From: Granulicella mallensis
GTDB taxonomy: Bacteria > Acidobacteriota > Terriglobia > Terriglobales > Acidobacteriaceae
Assembly (NCBI RefSeq): GCF_014203225.1
Contig: NZ_JACHIO010000003.1
Location: 62,001-126,000 of the forward strand
Length of the DNA stretch: 64,000 nucleotides
Reading direction: 5' to 3'
Part shown: one piece after another, positions 1 through 9,939 of the stretch
Layout: each line of letters opens with the position of its first letter
How positions within the stretch are numbered: the stretch's first letter is position 1
Notes under the pieces: generated by a model
What the model was told of the DNA's origin: nothing
Databases searched by the model: none
The model's input: the letters and a program-made list of their open reading frames with translations, nothing else
Translations under genes and position numbers: made by a program

Positions 1-593
1 CTAGTGTACGCCCCTGCGTTTTCCTGTAGAAGCAGCATTGCGGTATTCTCGGATGCAATCCTGGATTTAAACCGACTCGATACAACTCTGCCTAATAAGC
101 CACCAAGGAGTCCCTGCCCACACAGCCTCGTACGCATACAGGTTTGACGATCCAACCATGGAGACATTGCTCCATGCCATGCAGGACAGTGTCCCCGATG
201 GGAAGGGTGCATCTGGCAATTGTCTATAGCAGTCTTCAAGAGGCAGGGGTCACTCACAGGCATTTGGTCTGAGATCACACACTATAAAGAAGTAGATAGG
301 CTGCCAACGCCACGTGCACAAACTCTTTGATCTTAGAGGATTGTACCATTTTGGGAGAGCCAAGTCGTTGACTGTGAACGTACAGAGGGGACAGCACACC
401 TCTTCATGCAGGATCCCTCTTATTCATGGGTTTGACATCAGACGTATGGCTGGTAGTAGGCTGTGAAGTTTGGCAAAGCATCTTCACATTCTGATGCCTA
501 AATATCGCACTTCGTTGGCGCGCCCTCTCTTAAATCTTGACCCTCCATTCTGACCTGCATGGGCCGGATCAGTGCAGGATAAAATCACGTGAT
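1..593. other. Non-coding stretch at window start
   Basis: No convincing gene is seen. The longest open stretches in the frames I read are short and show no recognisable motif. It lies downstream of the minus-strand glycosyltransferase series. It may hold that operon's terminator or decayed sequence, but I cannot point to a clear hairpin. Confidence 0.5.
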
Positions 594-1727
594 TTAAAGC
601 TCACCGATTACGGTCGAGATGCCTTGAAACAAGGCATCAAGTGAGAACATCTCTGCCCTGCGGCGTCCGTCCCGAGAGAGCCGTTCTGTCGCGGCGGGAT
701 CGGACAGGAGCCTTTCGATTGCTGTATACAGCTCGGAGATCGAACCGGGGGTGACAAGCATTCCGCTTTCTTCCTCTTGGATAATTTCGATGGCTCCGCC
801 TGCGCGGGTTGCGATAACAGGCTTTCGGGCGAGCATTCCCTCCACAATCACCAATCCGAATGGCTCGGGAGATGTGGAAGCGTGGACGATGATATCCATG
901 GCCTGCATCAGCGCGGGGATGTCTCTTCGAAAACCGAGGAAGTGAACTCTGCCTGCAATATCCGGCTGATTTGCCCTAAGCTTCAGACCTTCCGCATAGG
1001 CGCTTTCACCAAAGAGAGCGTCTCCGATTAGAACGGCATGCGCTCCCGGAATGGCACTGATAGCTTCCAGAAGGATGTGCTGCCCTTTCCATGGAGAGAG
1101 ACGTCCAAAGATCCCGATCATGGGGCTGGACTCCGAGCCGATCTCCCTCCGAAGCGCTGCGATTGCCTCAGGGGTAATGCTATCGAACGGCCGAGGATCG
1201 ATTCCGTCATGTACGACTCTTACTTTGTGACGATGGCCTCCAGCCGCCACGAAGGATTCTGCCGTCGCATGGGAGTTGGCAATGATAACCGAGGCATACC
1301 GATTGCCGGCAAAAATCGCAAGCTTTCGAAGAATCGGGCTGAAATGTTCGGCGGTAAGGATGTCGCGCAGATGCCAGATGAGAGGTTGTCCGCGACGTTT
1401 AGAGAGAGCCGCGAGCAGAAAGGCCTTCTGCGAATTGGCGTATAGAAGATCGAAGCCCGCAGCTAACCTCGCAAGCCGTCTGCGGAGAGAGGCAAATGCC
1501 GGCAGAGCCGAAAGAATGGACTTCACCCCCGACTCTCGCCGCACCCCTTTAAGCGTATCTAAAGCAAACACGTCAACAGGAATGCCGCACTCCTCTATCA
1601 GAGGGCGAAAAGGACCGTCCTCAAAGAGGACAACATGTGCACCTTCGGAGTGGGCTCGGAGCCAGGGAAGGATCGCTAGCTCTCCTCCTCCGAGCTGGCC
1701 AGTTTGATCGACATAAAGAATCTTCAT
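594..1727 (-). CDS. Glycosyltransferase family 4
   Basis: A 377-residue GT-B fold enzyme predicted to move a sugar from an activated nucleotide donor to a growing lipid-linked oligosaccharide at the inner face of the cytoplasmic membrane. The N-terminus has the usual first strand followed by a glycine-rich loop (QTGQLGGGE, residues 9-17). The C-terminal donor domain has GRLSPWKG near residue 209 and the E-x7-E signature EPFGLVIVE at 288-296, typical of GT4. The ATG overlaps the TGA of the upstream gene as ATGA, so the two are translationally coupled. It is the last gene of the minus-strand series and nothing follows it. Sugar specificity cannot be read from the sequence. Confidence 0.9.
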   Translation of the reverse strand: MKILYVDQTGQLGGGELAILPWLRAHSEGAHVVLFEDGPFRPLIEECGIPVDVFALDTLKGVRRESGVKSILSALPAFASLRRRLARLAAGFDLLYANSQKAFLLAALSKRRGQPLIWHLRDILTAEHFSPILRKLAIFAGNRYASVIIANSHATAESFVAAGGHRHKVRVVHDGIDPRPFDSITPEAIAALRREIGSESSPMIGIFGRLSPWKGQHILLEAISAIPGAHAVLIGDALFGESAYAEGLKLRANQPDIAGRVHFLGFRRDIPALMQAMDIIVHASTSPEPFGLVIVEGMLARKPVIATRAGGAIEIIQEEESGMLVTPGSISELYTAIERLLSDPAATERLSRDGRRRAEMFSLDALFQGISTVIGEL

Positions 1728-2875
1728 CCCATCGCCTCGTCATACACATGGCGGACCCGCTCTGCGATGTGTGGCCAGGAATAGCCATTGGCAGCGTAGG
1801 CACGGCAAGCATCCTCCGTCGGGACCGGCCGGGCCCCTCGAAGCGCCTCCCCGAGGACGCTTGCGATCTCCACCGAAGAGGTTCCACTGAAGACACATTC
1901 AGGAGCGAAGGGCTGGACGATTTCGGGTAACCCACCAACAGGAGTGACATAGACGGGTGTGCCTGCAGCAAGCGATTCGAGAGTGATCAGACCGAAGCCT
2001 TCGAGCGACTGCGATGGAACGATGGTCATATCTGCGGCACGGTAGGCCGTTGGCAGATCAGCATCGTCAATGCGGCCCAGCAGGCGGACGCTATCTTCCA
2101 AGCCAAGTTCAGCGATTAGGCTTTTCAGCTCACCGGAGATAGAACCAGAGCCACCCAGCAGCAAGAGGAGATCCGGTTGCTGCTGGACGAGCAGTTTCGC
2201 CGCATGAATGAGGTCTTCAAGCCCCATACGGCGGACTTGTCGGCGGATGGAGAGAAGAATTGGACGGTCGTTCGGCCATCCCAGGCGCTGCCTTGCCTCG
2301 GCACGGCTGAGCGTCATATTGAAGCGTTCGATATCGATTCCACCAGGGACGACTCGGATGAGTTCCTCGGCAACACCGTATCGCCGAACCAGTTCCTGCT
2401 GAAAGGAACGAGAAAGAACAATGAAACGTTTTGCCCGGGAATAGACCACATTCTCTACTGCTTGCTTAAAACGGGCATTCAGTTTTGCCGCGCCTTCAGC
2501 ACCACTCTCCCCTGCCCAGGGGCCATGAAAATGCACTACGGTCGGGACTTTCCGCAACCGGTCAGCGATGGGAAGGGCGTAAAGCGCAAAGTGTGCAGCG
2601 ATGAGATCAATTTGACCTCTGTCGATCTGAGCCAGTGCCGCCTTTCGAGCAGACCGTAATCGCTCCAGTATTGGAGCATCTGGACGGGCGAACGCAACGA
2701 CAGTACCGCCAGTCGATTCAGCTATCCGAGGGGAGCCGACGACAAGCCCATGGGCCGTCGTACCGGTAGCCGGAAGATGCCGAAGCAGTTCGAAATAGTA
2801 GCGAGCCAGGCCACCTTCCTTCTCCTCGATCCAATCGTCGCCTGTCTGCAGCGTTCTCATCGTGGCTAGGGTCAT
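1724..2875 (-). CDS. Glycosyltransferase family 4
   Basis: A GT4 enzyme of 383 residues. The frame stays open 40 codons further upstream, but the ATG at 2875 is chosen. It forms an ATGA overlap with the stop of the preceding gene and has AGGAG just upstream, and the longer version would run through the preceding coding sequence. The C-terminal half has a donor-binding region and the signature EGFGLITLE, followed by a glycine-rich loop (PVGGLPEIV). The N-terminal segment GGLARYYFELLRHL is the usual acceptor-domain opening. It sits between two other GT4 genes with overlapping ends, so it very likely acts in the same polysaccharide assembly line. Acceptor and donor are unknown. Confidence 0.88.
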   Translation of the reverse strand: MTLATMRTLQTGDDWIEEKEGGLARYYFELLRHLPATGTTAHGLVVGSPRIAESTGGTVVAFARPDAPILERLRSARKAALAQIDRGQIDLIAAHFALYALPIADRLRKVPTVVHFHGPWAGESGAEGAAKLNARFKQAVENVVYSRAKRFIVLSRSFQQELVRRYGVAEELIRVVPGGIDIERFNMTLSRAEARQRLGWPNDRPILLSIRRQVRRMGLEDLIHAAKLLVQQQPDLLLLLGGSGSISGELKSLIAELGLEDSVRLLGRIDDADLPTAYRAADMTIVPSQSLEGFGLITLESLAAGTPVYVTPVGGLPEIVQPFAPECVFSGTSSVEIASVLGEALRGARPVPTEDACRAYAANGYSWPHIAERVRHVYDEAMG

Positions 2876-4062
2876 TTCTTCTCCTGAGAATTGGCCGCAT
2901 CGTCCATCGATAGATGCCCGGCAGAAGCCGCTTGTCTCCGCTTTTCGAGGAGTTCCTCGTAGACATCGAGATAACCTGCAGCGGTCTGTGACCATTGCAT
3001 ATTCAACGCCTGCTCACGCGCTGCCGCGCCCATGCTCTTGCGCTTCTCTGGGAAACGAACCAGCTCTTCCATGATCGCCGCAAGCGCCGAGGCATCATTG
3101 GGATCGTCGAATACTTTGCCTCCCGCGTGAATGTAGTCAGCCGCACCAAAATTGCCGGAGACAACCACCGGAAGCCCGGAAGCCAAAGCCTCAAGCAATA
3201 CCAGAGGATGTGCTTCGTAGCGCGATGGAAAGACAAAGAAATCGACGGAGCGCATCAGCGAGGCAATCTTCGACGTCTTGCCAATAAAGTGAACGCGATC
3301 GCTCACGTTCAACTCTGCTGCAATAGCCGGATAGGGGCTTCCTTCCACCTTGCCTGCAACCACCAGATGAAGCTCGGGTACAGACTGCATGGCTTTCAGA
3401 ACAGTCTCAAGATTTTTGCGTGTCGTCTTGATATCTCCAACGAAAAGCGCAAGTGGAATCTCTTCCGACAGACCAAACTCCGACCTGACAGCAGAACCAG
3501 GGTGAAACTCTTCTACATCTACGCCGTTGTGGACGACAACGATCTTCTCTTGCGAGATTCCATACTCGGCGACTTCTCCAGCCGTAAACCGGGAAACAGC
3601 GATCAGCTTATCTGCGCTCCTGAACGCCTTCTTCTCATAGTGCCCGTTGATGATCGTGATCAAGCGCTGATAGTAGGCATAGGGGGAAAAGGAAGACCAG
3701 TGAAACGGAAAGAACGGATTCCTGAGCCATGCACTGTGCACGAAATGCACGGCTACGATATCGGCAGGCTCCCAGGTGACGAAACCGTTCGCCTGGATAA
3801 TATCGAATTCGTCGCGATGATGCCGGAGCCAACGCGCGCTCTTCTCGGCGAAGTAGATATTGCGGAGAAGTTGCGTAGGAATCGGAATCTCACGCGCGCA
3901 GATAAAACGTCCACGAGGATGGTTCGCGATCTCTGAGGAACAATACTCCGCGATCACCGTTACGCTATGTCCACGGTCAAGTGCCGCCTTAGCGATCTCA
4001 TAGTTCACGCGTCCCTGGCCGTCCTGAAAATCCACCTTGTGGGTTACGAGAGCGATGCGCAT
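2872..4062 (-). CDS. Glycosyltransferase family 4
   Basis: A GT4 enzyme of 396 residues. The start MRIALVTHKVDFQDGQGRVN is a normal GT-B N-terminus. The donor domain contains a variant of the signature, EAHPLVLLE, in which both glutamates are kept and the FG pair is replaced by HP, then SGLPVVVSGNFGAADYI. Its ATG overlaps the TAA of the gene upstream by one base (TAATG), and its own stop overlaps the next start by four bases. Three neighbouring GT4 genes are therefore read as one coupled unit. Role: addition of one sugar of the exopolysaccharide repeat unit, inferred from context. Confidence 0.88.
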   Translation of the reverse strand: MRIALVTHKVDFQDGQGRVNYEIAKAALDRGHSVTVIAEYCSSEIANHPRGRFICAREIPIPTQLLRNIYFAEKSARWLRHHRDEFDIIQANGFVTWEPADIVAVHFVHSAWLRNPFFPFHWSSFSPYAYYQRLITIINGHYEKKAFRSADKLIAVSRFTAGEVAEYGISQEKIVVVHNGVDVEEFHPGSAVRSEFGLSEEIPLALFVGDIKTTRKNLETVLKAMQSVPELHLVVAGKVEGSPYPAIAAELNVSDRVHFIGKTSKIASLMRSVDFFVFPSRYEAHPLVLLEALASGLPVVVSGNFGAADYIHAGGKVFDDPNDASALAAIMEELVRFPEKRKSMGAAAREQALNMQWSQTAAGYLDVYEELLEKRRQAASAGHLSMDDAANSQEKK

Positions 4063-5222
4063 TACGGCTTTGAACCTTCCTGCTTAGAAGCATTCCGAAT
4101 GGTCGTTACAAATCGTGAAGCGAGATATCCCTGATCGTACTTTTCACGCACGGCAGCGGCCCCCTGCAAGGCAAGTTTTCGGGTCCGATTGGGGTCTTCT
4201 GCTAATTCCAGCATAGCCTTGCCGAGCTCCGCGATGTTGGCTTCAGGCACGATAAGGCCTCCCCCTGTATCGCGGAGGACATTGCCAATCTCTCCCGACT
4301 CGGTGCCAATCACCGCGGTCTCGCAGGCATTGGCCTCGAGAATGACCCTGCCAAATTGTTCTTTCCAGTTCGAGCGAGTCTCCGATGCAAGGACGAGCAC
4401 GTCGAAGAGCGAAAGCCACCCAGGTGCTTCCTCGTGGGGAACAAAACCGGCAAAAAAAACATGGTCTGTCATTCCGAGTTTTGCAACAGTGGCACTAAGC
4501 TCGGGCTCATACGGTCCGCTCCCTACCAGAACGCAGCGCCAGCGCCTGCCCTGAAGCACCTGTGCCGCATGCAGCATAGCCTGAAGGCCTTTCTCTTCTA
4601 CCAATCGACCGAGATAGCCGATGACAAACTCATCTTCAGCGATACCCAACTCAACACGCTTGGCCTGGGCCCAAACCGGTTCCGGGTGATAGATGCCCTT
4701 ATCCAGGGCGAGAGGCAAAACCTCGGCGATTCCCTTGTAGCCCTTCTGCTTGACGACTTCGAGCGCACCCTCGGTCACAGGAAAACAGAAAGCAGAGTTT
4801 TGCAGCACCCAATGTTCAAGCCAGCGGAAAGGAATGGGATAGTGCTTGAGAATATTCTGGGCACCATAGAAACCAATAGGACGATTGTCCACCAACCTGT
4901 TAGCCAGGTAGATCTGGGCAGTCGCGAGTCCGTAGGGTTCGTGGTGGACATAAATCACATCCGGGCGCACCTTGCGTAGCAAACCAATCATCGTCTGCTT
5001 GTAGACATGGAGAGGAATGTTGCCAGCTTTCCAGACAGGAATGGTGTGAATCTGCCCTTGAAAATCCTTCCACCGCGAGGCCTGCAGGTTCGACTTATAT
5101 TCGCTATTCCACGAGGACGGAATGACCAGTTCGACATTCCATCCGGTTTGCTGGACTACATCGACAAAAAAACTTTGGTTAACTGGCGTCACACAAGCGT
5201 GACTAATGACAAGGAGTTTCAA
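4062..5222 (-). CDS. Glycosyltransferase family 4
   Basis: A GT4 enzyme of 386 residues and the first gene of the four-gene coupled set running down to position 594. It starts MKLLVISHACVTPVNQSFF, and the donor domain has GRLVEEKG near residue 206 and the E-x7-E signature EQFGRVILE. It ends with a lysine-rich tail. The roughly 155-bp gap upstream to the next gene is a plausible place for a promoter. Inferred role: sugar transfer during exopolysaccharide repeat-unit assembly. Specificity is not deducible. Confidence 0.88.
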   Translation of the reverse strand: MKLLVISHACVTPVNQSFFVDVVQQTGWNVELVIPSSWNSEYKSNLQASRWKDFQGQIHTIPVWKAGNIPLHVYKQTMIGLLRKVRPDVIYVHHEPYGLATAQIYLANRLVDNRPIGFYGAQNILKHYPIPFRWLEHWVLQNSAFCFPVTEGALEVVKQKGYKGIAEVLPLALDKGIYHPEPVWAQAKRVELGIAEDEFVIGYLGRLVEEKGLQAMLHAAQVLQGRRWRCVLVGSGPYEPELSATVAKLGMTDHVFFAGFVPHEEAPGWLSLFDVLVLASETRSNWKEQFGRVILEANACETAVIGTESGEIGNVLRDTGGGLIVPEANIAELGKAMLELAEDPNRTRKLALQGAAAVREKYDQGYLASRFVTTIRNASKQEGSKP

Positions 5223-5377
5223 CGGTTACATCCTTTGATGAAGCAAAGCCCAGCCTCTGATCTCAACCATGTGATTCGAAAGCTCCGAACAGACACGAAC
5301 CAAAAGGGGCGGATAGTAATAATTGATGCAAGGTGCATCCCAAACGTCTCCTTTCGAAAGAGCTGAGGATAGAAAAA

Positions 5378-6385
5378 TCAGGAAGCCATTAAGCCGCGAA
5401 ACAGATCGAGATAGCGCGCAGCGATAAAGGCAGGTTGGAACTTCTCCAAGTGCTCAGGACCTGCGGAGATCAGGCTTGCACGAAGTGCAGGATCCGTAAG
5501 CACCTGTTCAAGCGCCGAGGCCAGGGCCTTTACGTCTCCGTTAGGGAAATAGAGACCGCAGGGGCCAACCGCGTCTGGAAGCCCCCCTTGCGAAGAGGAG
5601 ACGAGAGCACATCCTGAGGCCACACCTTCGAGGGCAACGACTCCGAAGGGTTCAGCCCACACTGAAGGTACAGCCATGATCCGATGCCGCGCGACAATCT
5701 CTCCCCTGCCCTCCTGTACGGCTCCCAGGAACTCGACCTGCGCCGTAAGACCAAGTTGCACGGTAAGTGCTTTCAGAGTGGACATCTCAGGACCATCCCC
5801 AATGACCGTCAAAGATGGAGTGAGCCCCTTCGGCTTTAATTCCGCAAGCGCATGAAGGAGAAGATCACACCCTTTATCGGAGACGAGTCGGCCAAGGAAC
5901 ACGATATCTCTATCGCGCGGGGTGTCTCGCCGCCCCTCAAAAGCCTTCGCCTCGAAGGGATTTCCGATGACTACTGAGTCGACGGGCAAAGACTTTGCAA
6001 TAGCCTTGCTGATGGATACGTTGTGGCAAGCGCGCAGAGCGAGAAGCTTGGCATAGTTCTCAAGGCCTCGCGTTCCATCCGTTCTCCTGAGCCAGCTCTG
6101 ATGCGTCACCACGATCGGCTTCCTGCTCGGGATGAGCGAGATGAGGGTACGAAGGGAGATGAGATTCTGCAGGATGACATCGGAATCTCGCGCAAGGCCA
6201 CGAAGCTTCGTATGGGAGGGTTGCCGCACAACGGTGTAGACAAGACCCTCTTCGGGGCCAGGTGTGTTCGTTACGACGGTTACCGTCGCCCCAGCCCGGG
6301 TAAACTCTTCTGCCAGGATCTTGGAAATGGTTTCAACACCACCAAAGCTGGGAGAAAACCAATGAGAGCAAAGAAGGATTCGCAT
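5378..6385 (-). CDS. Glycosyltransferase family 4
   Basis: A GT4 enzyme of 335 residues. A GTG lies one codon upstream, but the ATG at 6385 is preferred because AAAGGTAAC precedes it. The N-terminus has the acceptor-domain loop SPSFGGVETISKILAEEF. The C-terminal half has FLGRLVSDKG, then the canonical EPFGVVALE signature and a glycine-rich SSSQGGLPDAV. It is shorter than the other GT4 proteins in the locus but all core elements are present. It is transcribed with its neighbours on the minus strand but separated by 155 bp from the next gene, so it may have its own transcript. Confidence 0.87.
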   Translation of the reverse strand: MRILLCSHWFSPSFGGVETISKILAEEFTRAGATVTVVTNTPGPEEGLVYTVVRQPSHTKLRGLARDSDVILQNLISLRTLISLIPSRKPIVVTHQSWLRRTDGTRGLENYAKLLALRACHNVSISKAIAKSLPVDSVVIGNPFEAKAFEGRRDTPRDRDIVFLGRLVSDKGCDLLLHALAELKPKGLTPSLTVIGDGPEMSTLKALTVQLGLTAQVEFLGAVQEGRGEIVARHRIMAVPSVWAEPFGVVALEGVASGCALVSSSQGGLPDAVGPCGLYFPNGDVKALASALEQVLTDPALRASLISAGPEHLEKFQPAFIAARYLDLFRGLMAS

Positions 6386-6593
6386 CACAGTTACCTTTTT
6401 CTATATCAAGCAACGGGTACCCTCATGAGCGAGCTTCGATGGGGCAAGTTGATGCAGCAAACGGGGATCACCACCCACGGCATGAACATGCCTTATTAGA
6501 GTGATTTCGCTTCCTTGCCACGATCTTATTCAAAAATTATAGCGTACCGGCGAAAACCGCAGCACAAGGCGTGCGGGCGCACGGCTCTACAGA

Positions 6594-7685
6594 TTATCCG
6601 AAGATATACTTTGCGACGCTCTCTGCTGCTGACCATGAATTGCGGGCTTGGTAATTGTTGTAGACCGTGGCTGACAGCCGATCCAGGGGCGGCAGATTAG
6701 GTTTGACCACTCCACGGCTCAGGGCGATGTAATCTTCGCCGGAAACCAGGCCGGGACATGAAAGCTCCTTCTTCTGGTTGTCGAAGACAAATGGAATCGT
6801 TCCATGAGCACAGCTAACGGCATGCACAGAAGACTTAGGGAGAAGCGGCACAGGATAGGTGATGAAGCTGGCCACAGATTTCGCCATCCATTGGTTTACA
6901 GCATCTGCTTCGAGACGGCCACAGCGAATGATCGGAAACCCCTCAATATCGGACGTGGTATCGCCGGGGATGGGCTCTCCAATATCGATGATCCTTTCAG
7001 CGCCAATCAAACGGCAGAGCGATGCCAGCACATCGCTGCCACGCTTATAGTTCGCTTTGCGCTGGGCGCCTCGTCCAAAGACGATTACGTCATTGCGCCT
7101 CTCTGCAAAGGGAGGATTCGAGCTGGGCTCCCCTATGGTCGAGAAATTGGGAATCAAGGACACCCTTCCCGAGCCCCACTTTTCCAAGTCATGCCGATAA
7201 AATTCAGCATTGGTGTATTGAAAGCGACCGAGCCTGGAGATATGGCTGATCAGGTTGCGCTGCAGCGGAGACACCCAGAAAGCGCTGCTCCAGGGACGCA
7301 AACTGTGCACCTCCAACTCGTGGAAGACGATGTTCAGCGTCTCCGGCCGATGCTCTTGCCAGCCTTCCAGTGTTCTCTGCAGCCAGAGGGGATAGCCGCG
7401 CTTTTGATATCCATACGGTGAGAAATGCAGAAGCAATGGAACGGATTTGGACTGGACATGCTGCTCGCATCGGAGCACTGCATCCAGAAAGCCCTGAGGG
7501 GATCGTGCATCCACCTTAGTGGCATAGAAGCCTTCTACTTCCCCACCCTGCCAGTCTGGATCTGCAACAACAAAGCTGCTGGTGATCTGGTGTCTTTCTC
7601 GGAGACGTCTTGCGAGTTGCATGGCGTAATCGCCAATCCCATCAACTCTCGGAAGAAGCCCGGGAACAATCTGAATGAGATTCAT
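6594..7685 (-). CDS. GT4-like glycosyltransferase, signature degenerate
   Basis: The start is set at the ATG at 7685 (MNLIQIVPGLLPRVDGIGDY), which gives a typical GT-B opening. The extra 24 codons upstream do not look protein-like. The 363-residue protein resembles GT4 enzymes in its N-terminal loop (GIGDYAMQLARRL) and in a central FGRGAQRKANYKRG segment. Where the E-x7-E motif is expected it has PVPLLPKSSVHAV, so both glutamates are missing. It could be an inactive or altered-specificity paralogue or a non-catalytic partner. It lies in the same minus-strand series as the true GT4 genes. Confidence is good for the fold, low for activity. Confidence 0.7.
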   Translation of the reverse strand: MNLIQIVPGLLPRVDGIGDYAMQLARRLRERHQITSSFVVADPDWQGGEVEGFYATKVDARSPQGFLDAVLRCEQHVQSKSVPLLLHFSPYGYQKRGYPLWLQRTLEGWQEHRPETLNIVFHELEVHSLRPWSSAFWVSPLQRNLISHISRLGRFQYTNAEFYRHDLEKWGSGRVSLIPNFSTIGEPSSNPPFAERRNDVIVFGRGAQRKANYKRGSDVLASLCRLIGAERIIDIGEPIPGDTTSDIEGFPIIRCGRLEADAVNQWMAKSVASFITYPVPLLPKSSVHAVSCAHGTIPFVFDNQKKELSCPGLVSGEDYIALSRGVVKPNLPPLDRLSATVYNNYQARNSWSAAESVAKYIFG

Positions 7686-7802
7686 TGAGGTGATTGTATA
7701 TGAGTCGTGCTCTATCGAATCGATGGAACGCGACTCTCGGACGCAGGCATCACACATCTCGATTTACTCAAAAAGAGCATTTACTTTAATCCTGATTTCT
7801 AT

Positions 7803-8771
7803 TCAACGCTTTGCGAAGAACGATTTCGCAATTAGTAGGAGATGATAGATACCTCGTGCGCTAAATCGTTTGCGTAGCGGATAATCAGAGGATTGAAAGA
7901 CCTGCCAGGCTCGCTTGGGCTGGCCAAGCTGGGTAAAACCCGAGACTGCGCTGGGTGCAATCTCACGTCTAGCCTCTCCAAGCATCGACGCAGCTGCAGA
8001 AGGCACGCGCAATGCGGCCAGCATGTTGTAGGTATAGGGCGCAACGATGGCGTATTTACTGATGGATTCGCCGGTGAGTCGATACTGCATGGTGAACTCG
8101 TCCAGAAACCAAATATCCCGGGCCGCCGCACACAGACGCAAACCAAAGTCGGTGTCACAGGCGTGGCCAATCTCTTCCATTGAACGATAACCGATCGTGC
8201 GGGCAAGCTCTGTCGTAACGAGAAAACCGTCGTTGGGAAACATACGCTGCAGGCCTGCAACAACCGGAATCGACTGTCTGCCGGCGTTTGCAGCAACACG
8301 ATGGTAACCATCATTCAGAGCTTTCGTTCGCTCCTCCACAGTGGGGCGCCCATCATGTTCGATTAGAATTTGCTTGCCAAAGGCGGCATCCAATGTGGGC
8401 AGGTCTTCCCAAAGCTTCGCCAAATTCGCAAGAGCATTCGGCAGCAGCCGATCATCGTCATGCAGGAGGAGTAGTCGACTTCCCTGCGCCCGGGCAAAAA
8501 GGTCGTTGACGTTGCGGTTCTGTCCTAGCGACGGAACATGACGCTCATAGCGGATACGGCCGGGATGTGCACTCTCATAACGAGCTATCAATTGCTCGGT
8601 GTCTACATCTTGAGAATCGTCACCGATAACAATTTCGAACTGAGCATAAGTTTGAGCAAAACAGGATTCTAGCGCCTCAGCCAGTAAACCGGGGCGCTGG
8701 TAAGTCGGAATACAAATAGATATCAGTGGGAGTAGGAGGTTATCCGACAAGTTTAACTGATTGTCCGCCAT
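7803..8771 (-). CDS. Glycosyltransferase family 2
   Basis: A GT-A fold inverting glycosyltransferase. The start is set at the ATG at 8771; in-frame TTG and ATG codons lie 11 and 3 codons upstream. The N-terminal nucleotide-binding motif ISICIPTYQRPGLLAEALES is followed by IVIGDDSQD, and LLLHDDDRLLPNAL supplies the DxD-type metal/donor motif near residue 100. The C-terminal third has no obvious membrane helix, so it is probably a peripheral cytoplasmic enzyme adding a sugar or branch. Length 322 residues, normal for family 2. Donor and acceptor are unknown. Confidence 0.88.
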   Translation of the reverse strand: MADNQLNLSDNLLLPLISICIPTYQRPGLLAEALESCFAQTYAQFEIVIGDDSQDVDTEQLIARYESAHPGRIRYERHVPSLGQNRNVNDLFARAQGSRLLLLHDDDRLLPNALANLAKLWEDLPTLDAAFGKQILIEHDGRPTVEERTKALNDGYHRVAANAGRQSIPVVAGLQRMFPNDGFLVTTELARTIGYRSMEEIGHACDTDFGLRLCAAARDIWFLDEFTMQYRLTGESISKYAIVAPYTYNMLAALRVPSAAASMLGEARREIAPSAVSGFTQLGQPKRAWQVFQSSDYPLRKRFSARGIYHLLLIAKSFFAKR

Positions 8772-8991
8772 CAAAAACATCCCATCTCTGAAGCTTATGA
8801 GCAATACAGAGGTCGATCATAAAGACCAAGGTGTAAGCTCTTCCGGAAACAGCCCGAGTATACCGTACAGATCGAATAAGCCCGATAACAATCGAGACCA
8901 TATGGGGAAATATAGAGCTACTTTGGCCTACCTAAAAGCAAGCGATTCAGGGGTGTAAAGGCAAGCAAATCAGCGAAGAGGCGCTCATCCT

Positions 8992-9939
8992 TCATCCTCG
9001 TCTCTGATAGAAGCGACTCAGGAAGGCAGCTAATGGAACCAGCCAGCGGTGTCGGCGAATCCTTGCAGCCGATTCCACTTGAATCGGTGCACCCGCAAGT
9101 TCCCAATATAACCGCGCACCTCGATCCGGCTTTTCACCTGAAACGAGGAGATCTAACAGCACCCTGCGTCGCCACGGCTTTCTGAGATAAGCATGGACAG
9201 TAAGCCACTCTCCACGCTCAAAAGCCATGCCATCGGGTCCCACCCAGGAGACCGGATGCGTTGTCAGATAGGTGGCCAGCGTAAACCCATCTTGACCGGG
9301 ACGATGAAACAGGTCCGTACGTGCAGGAGTTCTCATCCCTTCAATCGCACCAAAATCCCGGCGGATGGCATTCATGACCTCATCCCAAAGCCGAAGAAAA
9401 GACCGCATCTCGCGTGATACGCCAACCAATCCGCTGTTGAAATAAGCGTTGATCTCATTCCAGTGCGTGTAGCCAAGCTCTGACGCGTAGGCCCTCCAGC
9501 CAAGAGCAAGCGGATGACTTGGATTGAAAGGGTATCCGACATCCTCACAGGCGGCAATTCCAAAGGCTAACCATCGTTCAAAGAACGCCCATGCTCCCAC
9601 CACAAACATGTCCGGATCGAAATAGTACACGCCCTGCGCATCCGGCTCGAATTCCTCTAGCACACGAAGCATCCATGTTGGCTTGTATTGAGCAAAGTGA
9701 AGATCGGTCGGCACTTTAACAAAAACAACCTCCACACCCGATCCTGTGGAAAATGTATAGGTATCTGCCTGGGTAACGCCGCCAGCGGCCCACTCGGGCA
9801 GATCTCCCTTATACCCAGTCCATACACGTCCACGATAACCGAAGCGGACCAATGAATTGACCAGCGTAGCAACCCCTTTATGGTGGTCCTTCTCCCATAG
9901 CGTGCAAACAGTGATCGGTGATACGGATGCGGCTGACAT
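8992..9939 (-). CDS. GT-A-like glycosyltransferase (nucleotide-sugar)
   Basis: A 315-residue protein starting MSAASVSPITVCTLWEKDHH. The N-terminus looks like a Rossmann-like GT-A domain, and YYFDPDMFVVG (about residues 104-114) has the DxD of metal-dependent transferases. INAYFNSGLVGVSREM resembles the conserved 'N-S-G' loop that follows in GT8-type and related enzymes. This points to a nucleotide-sugar transferase acting in the polysaccharide locus. The exact family is not certain. No signal peptide or membrane helix is seen. Confidence 0.65.
   Translation of the reverse strand: MSAASVSPITVCTLWEKDHHKGVATLVNSLVRFGYRGRVWTGYKGDLPEWAAGGVTQADTYTFSTGSGVEVVFVKVPTDLHFAQYKPTWMLRVLEEFEPDAQGVYYFDPDMFVVGAWAFFERWLAFGIAACEDVGYPFNPSHPLALGWRAYASELGYTHWNEINAYFNSGLVGVSREMRSFLRLWDEVMNAIRRDFGAIEGMRTPARTDLFHRPGQDGFTLATYLTTHPVSWVGPDGMAFERGEWLTVHAYLRKPWRRRVLLDLLVSGEKPDRGARLYWELAGAPIQVESAARIRRHRWLVPLAAFLSRFYQRRG

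Noticed and set aside
2995..3936. A 313-codon plus-strand frame opposite a GT4 gene.
   Set aside because: The GT4 gene on the other strand has clear motifs and coupled start and stop codons; this frame has none.
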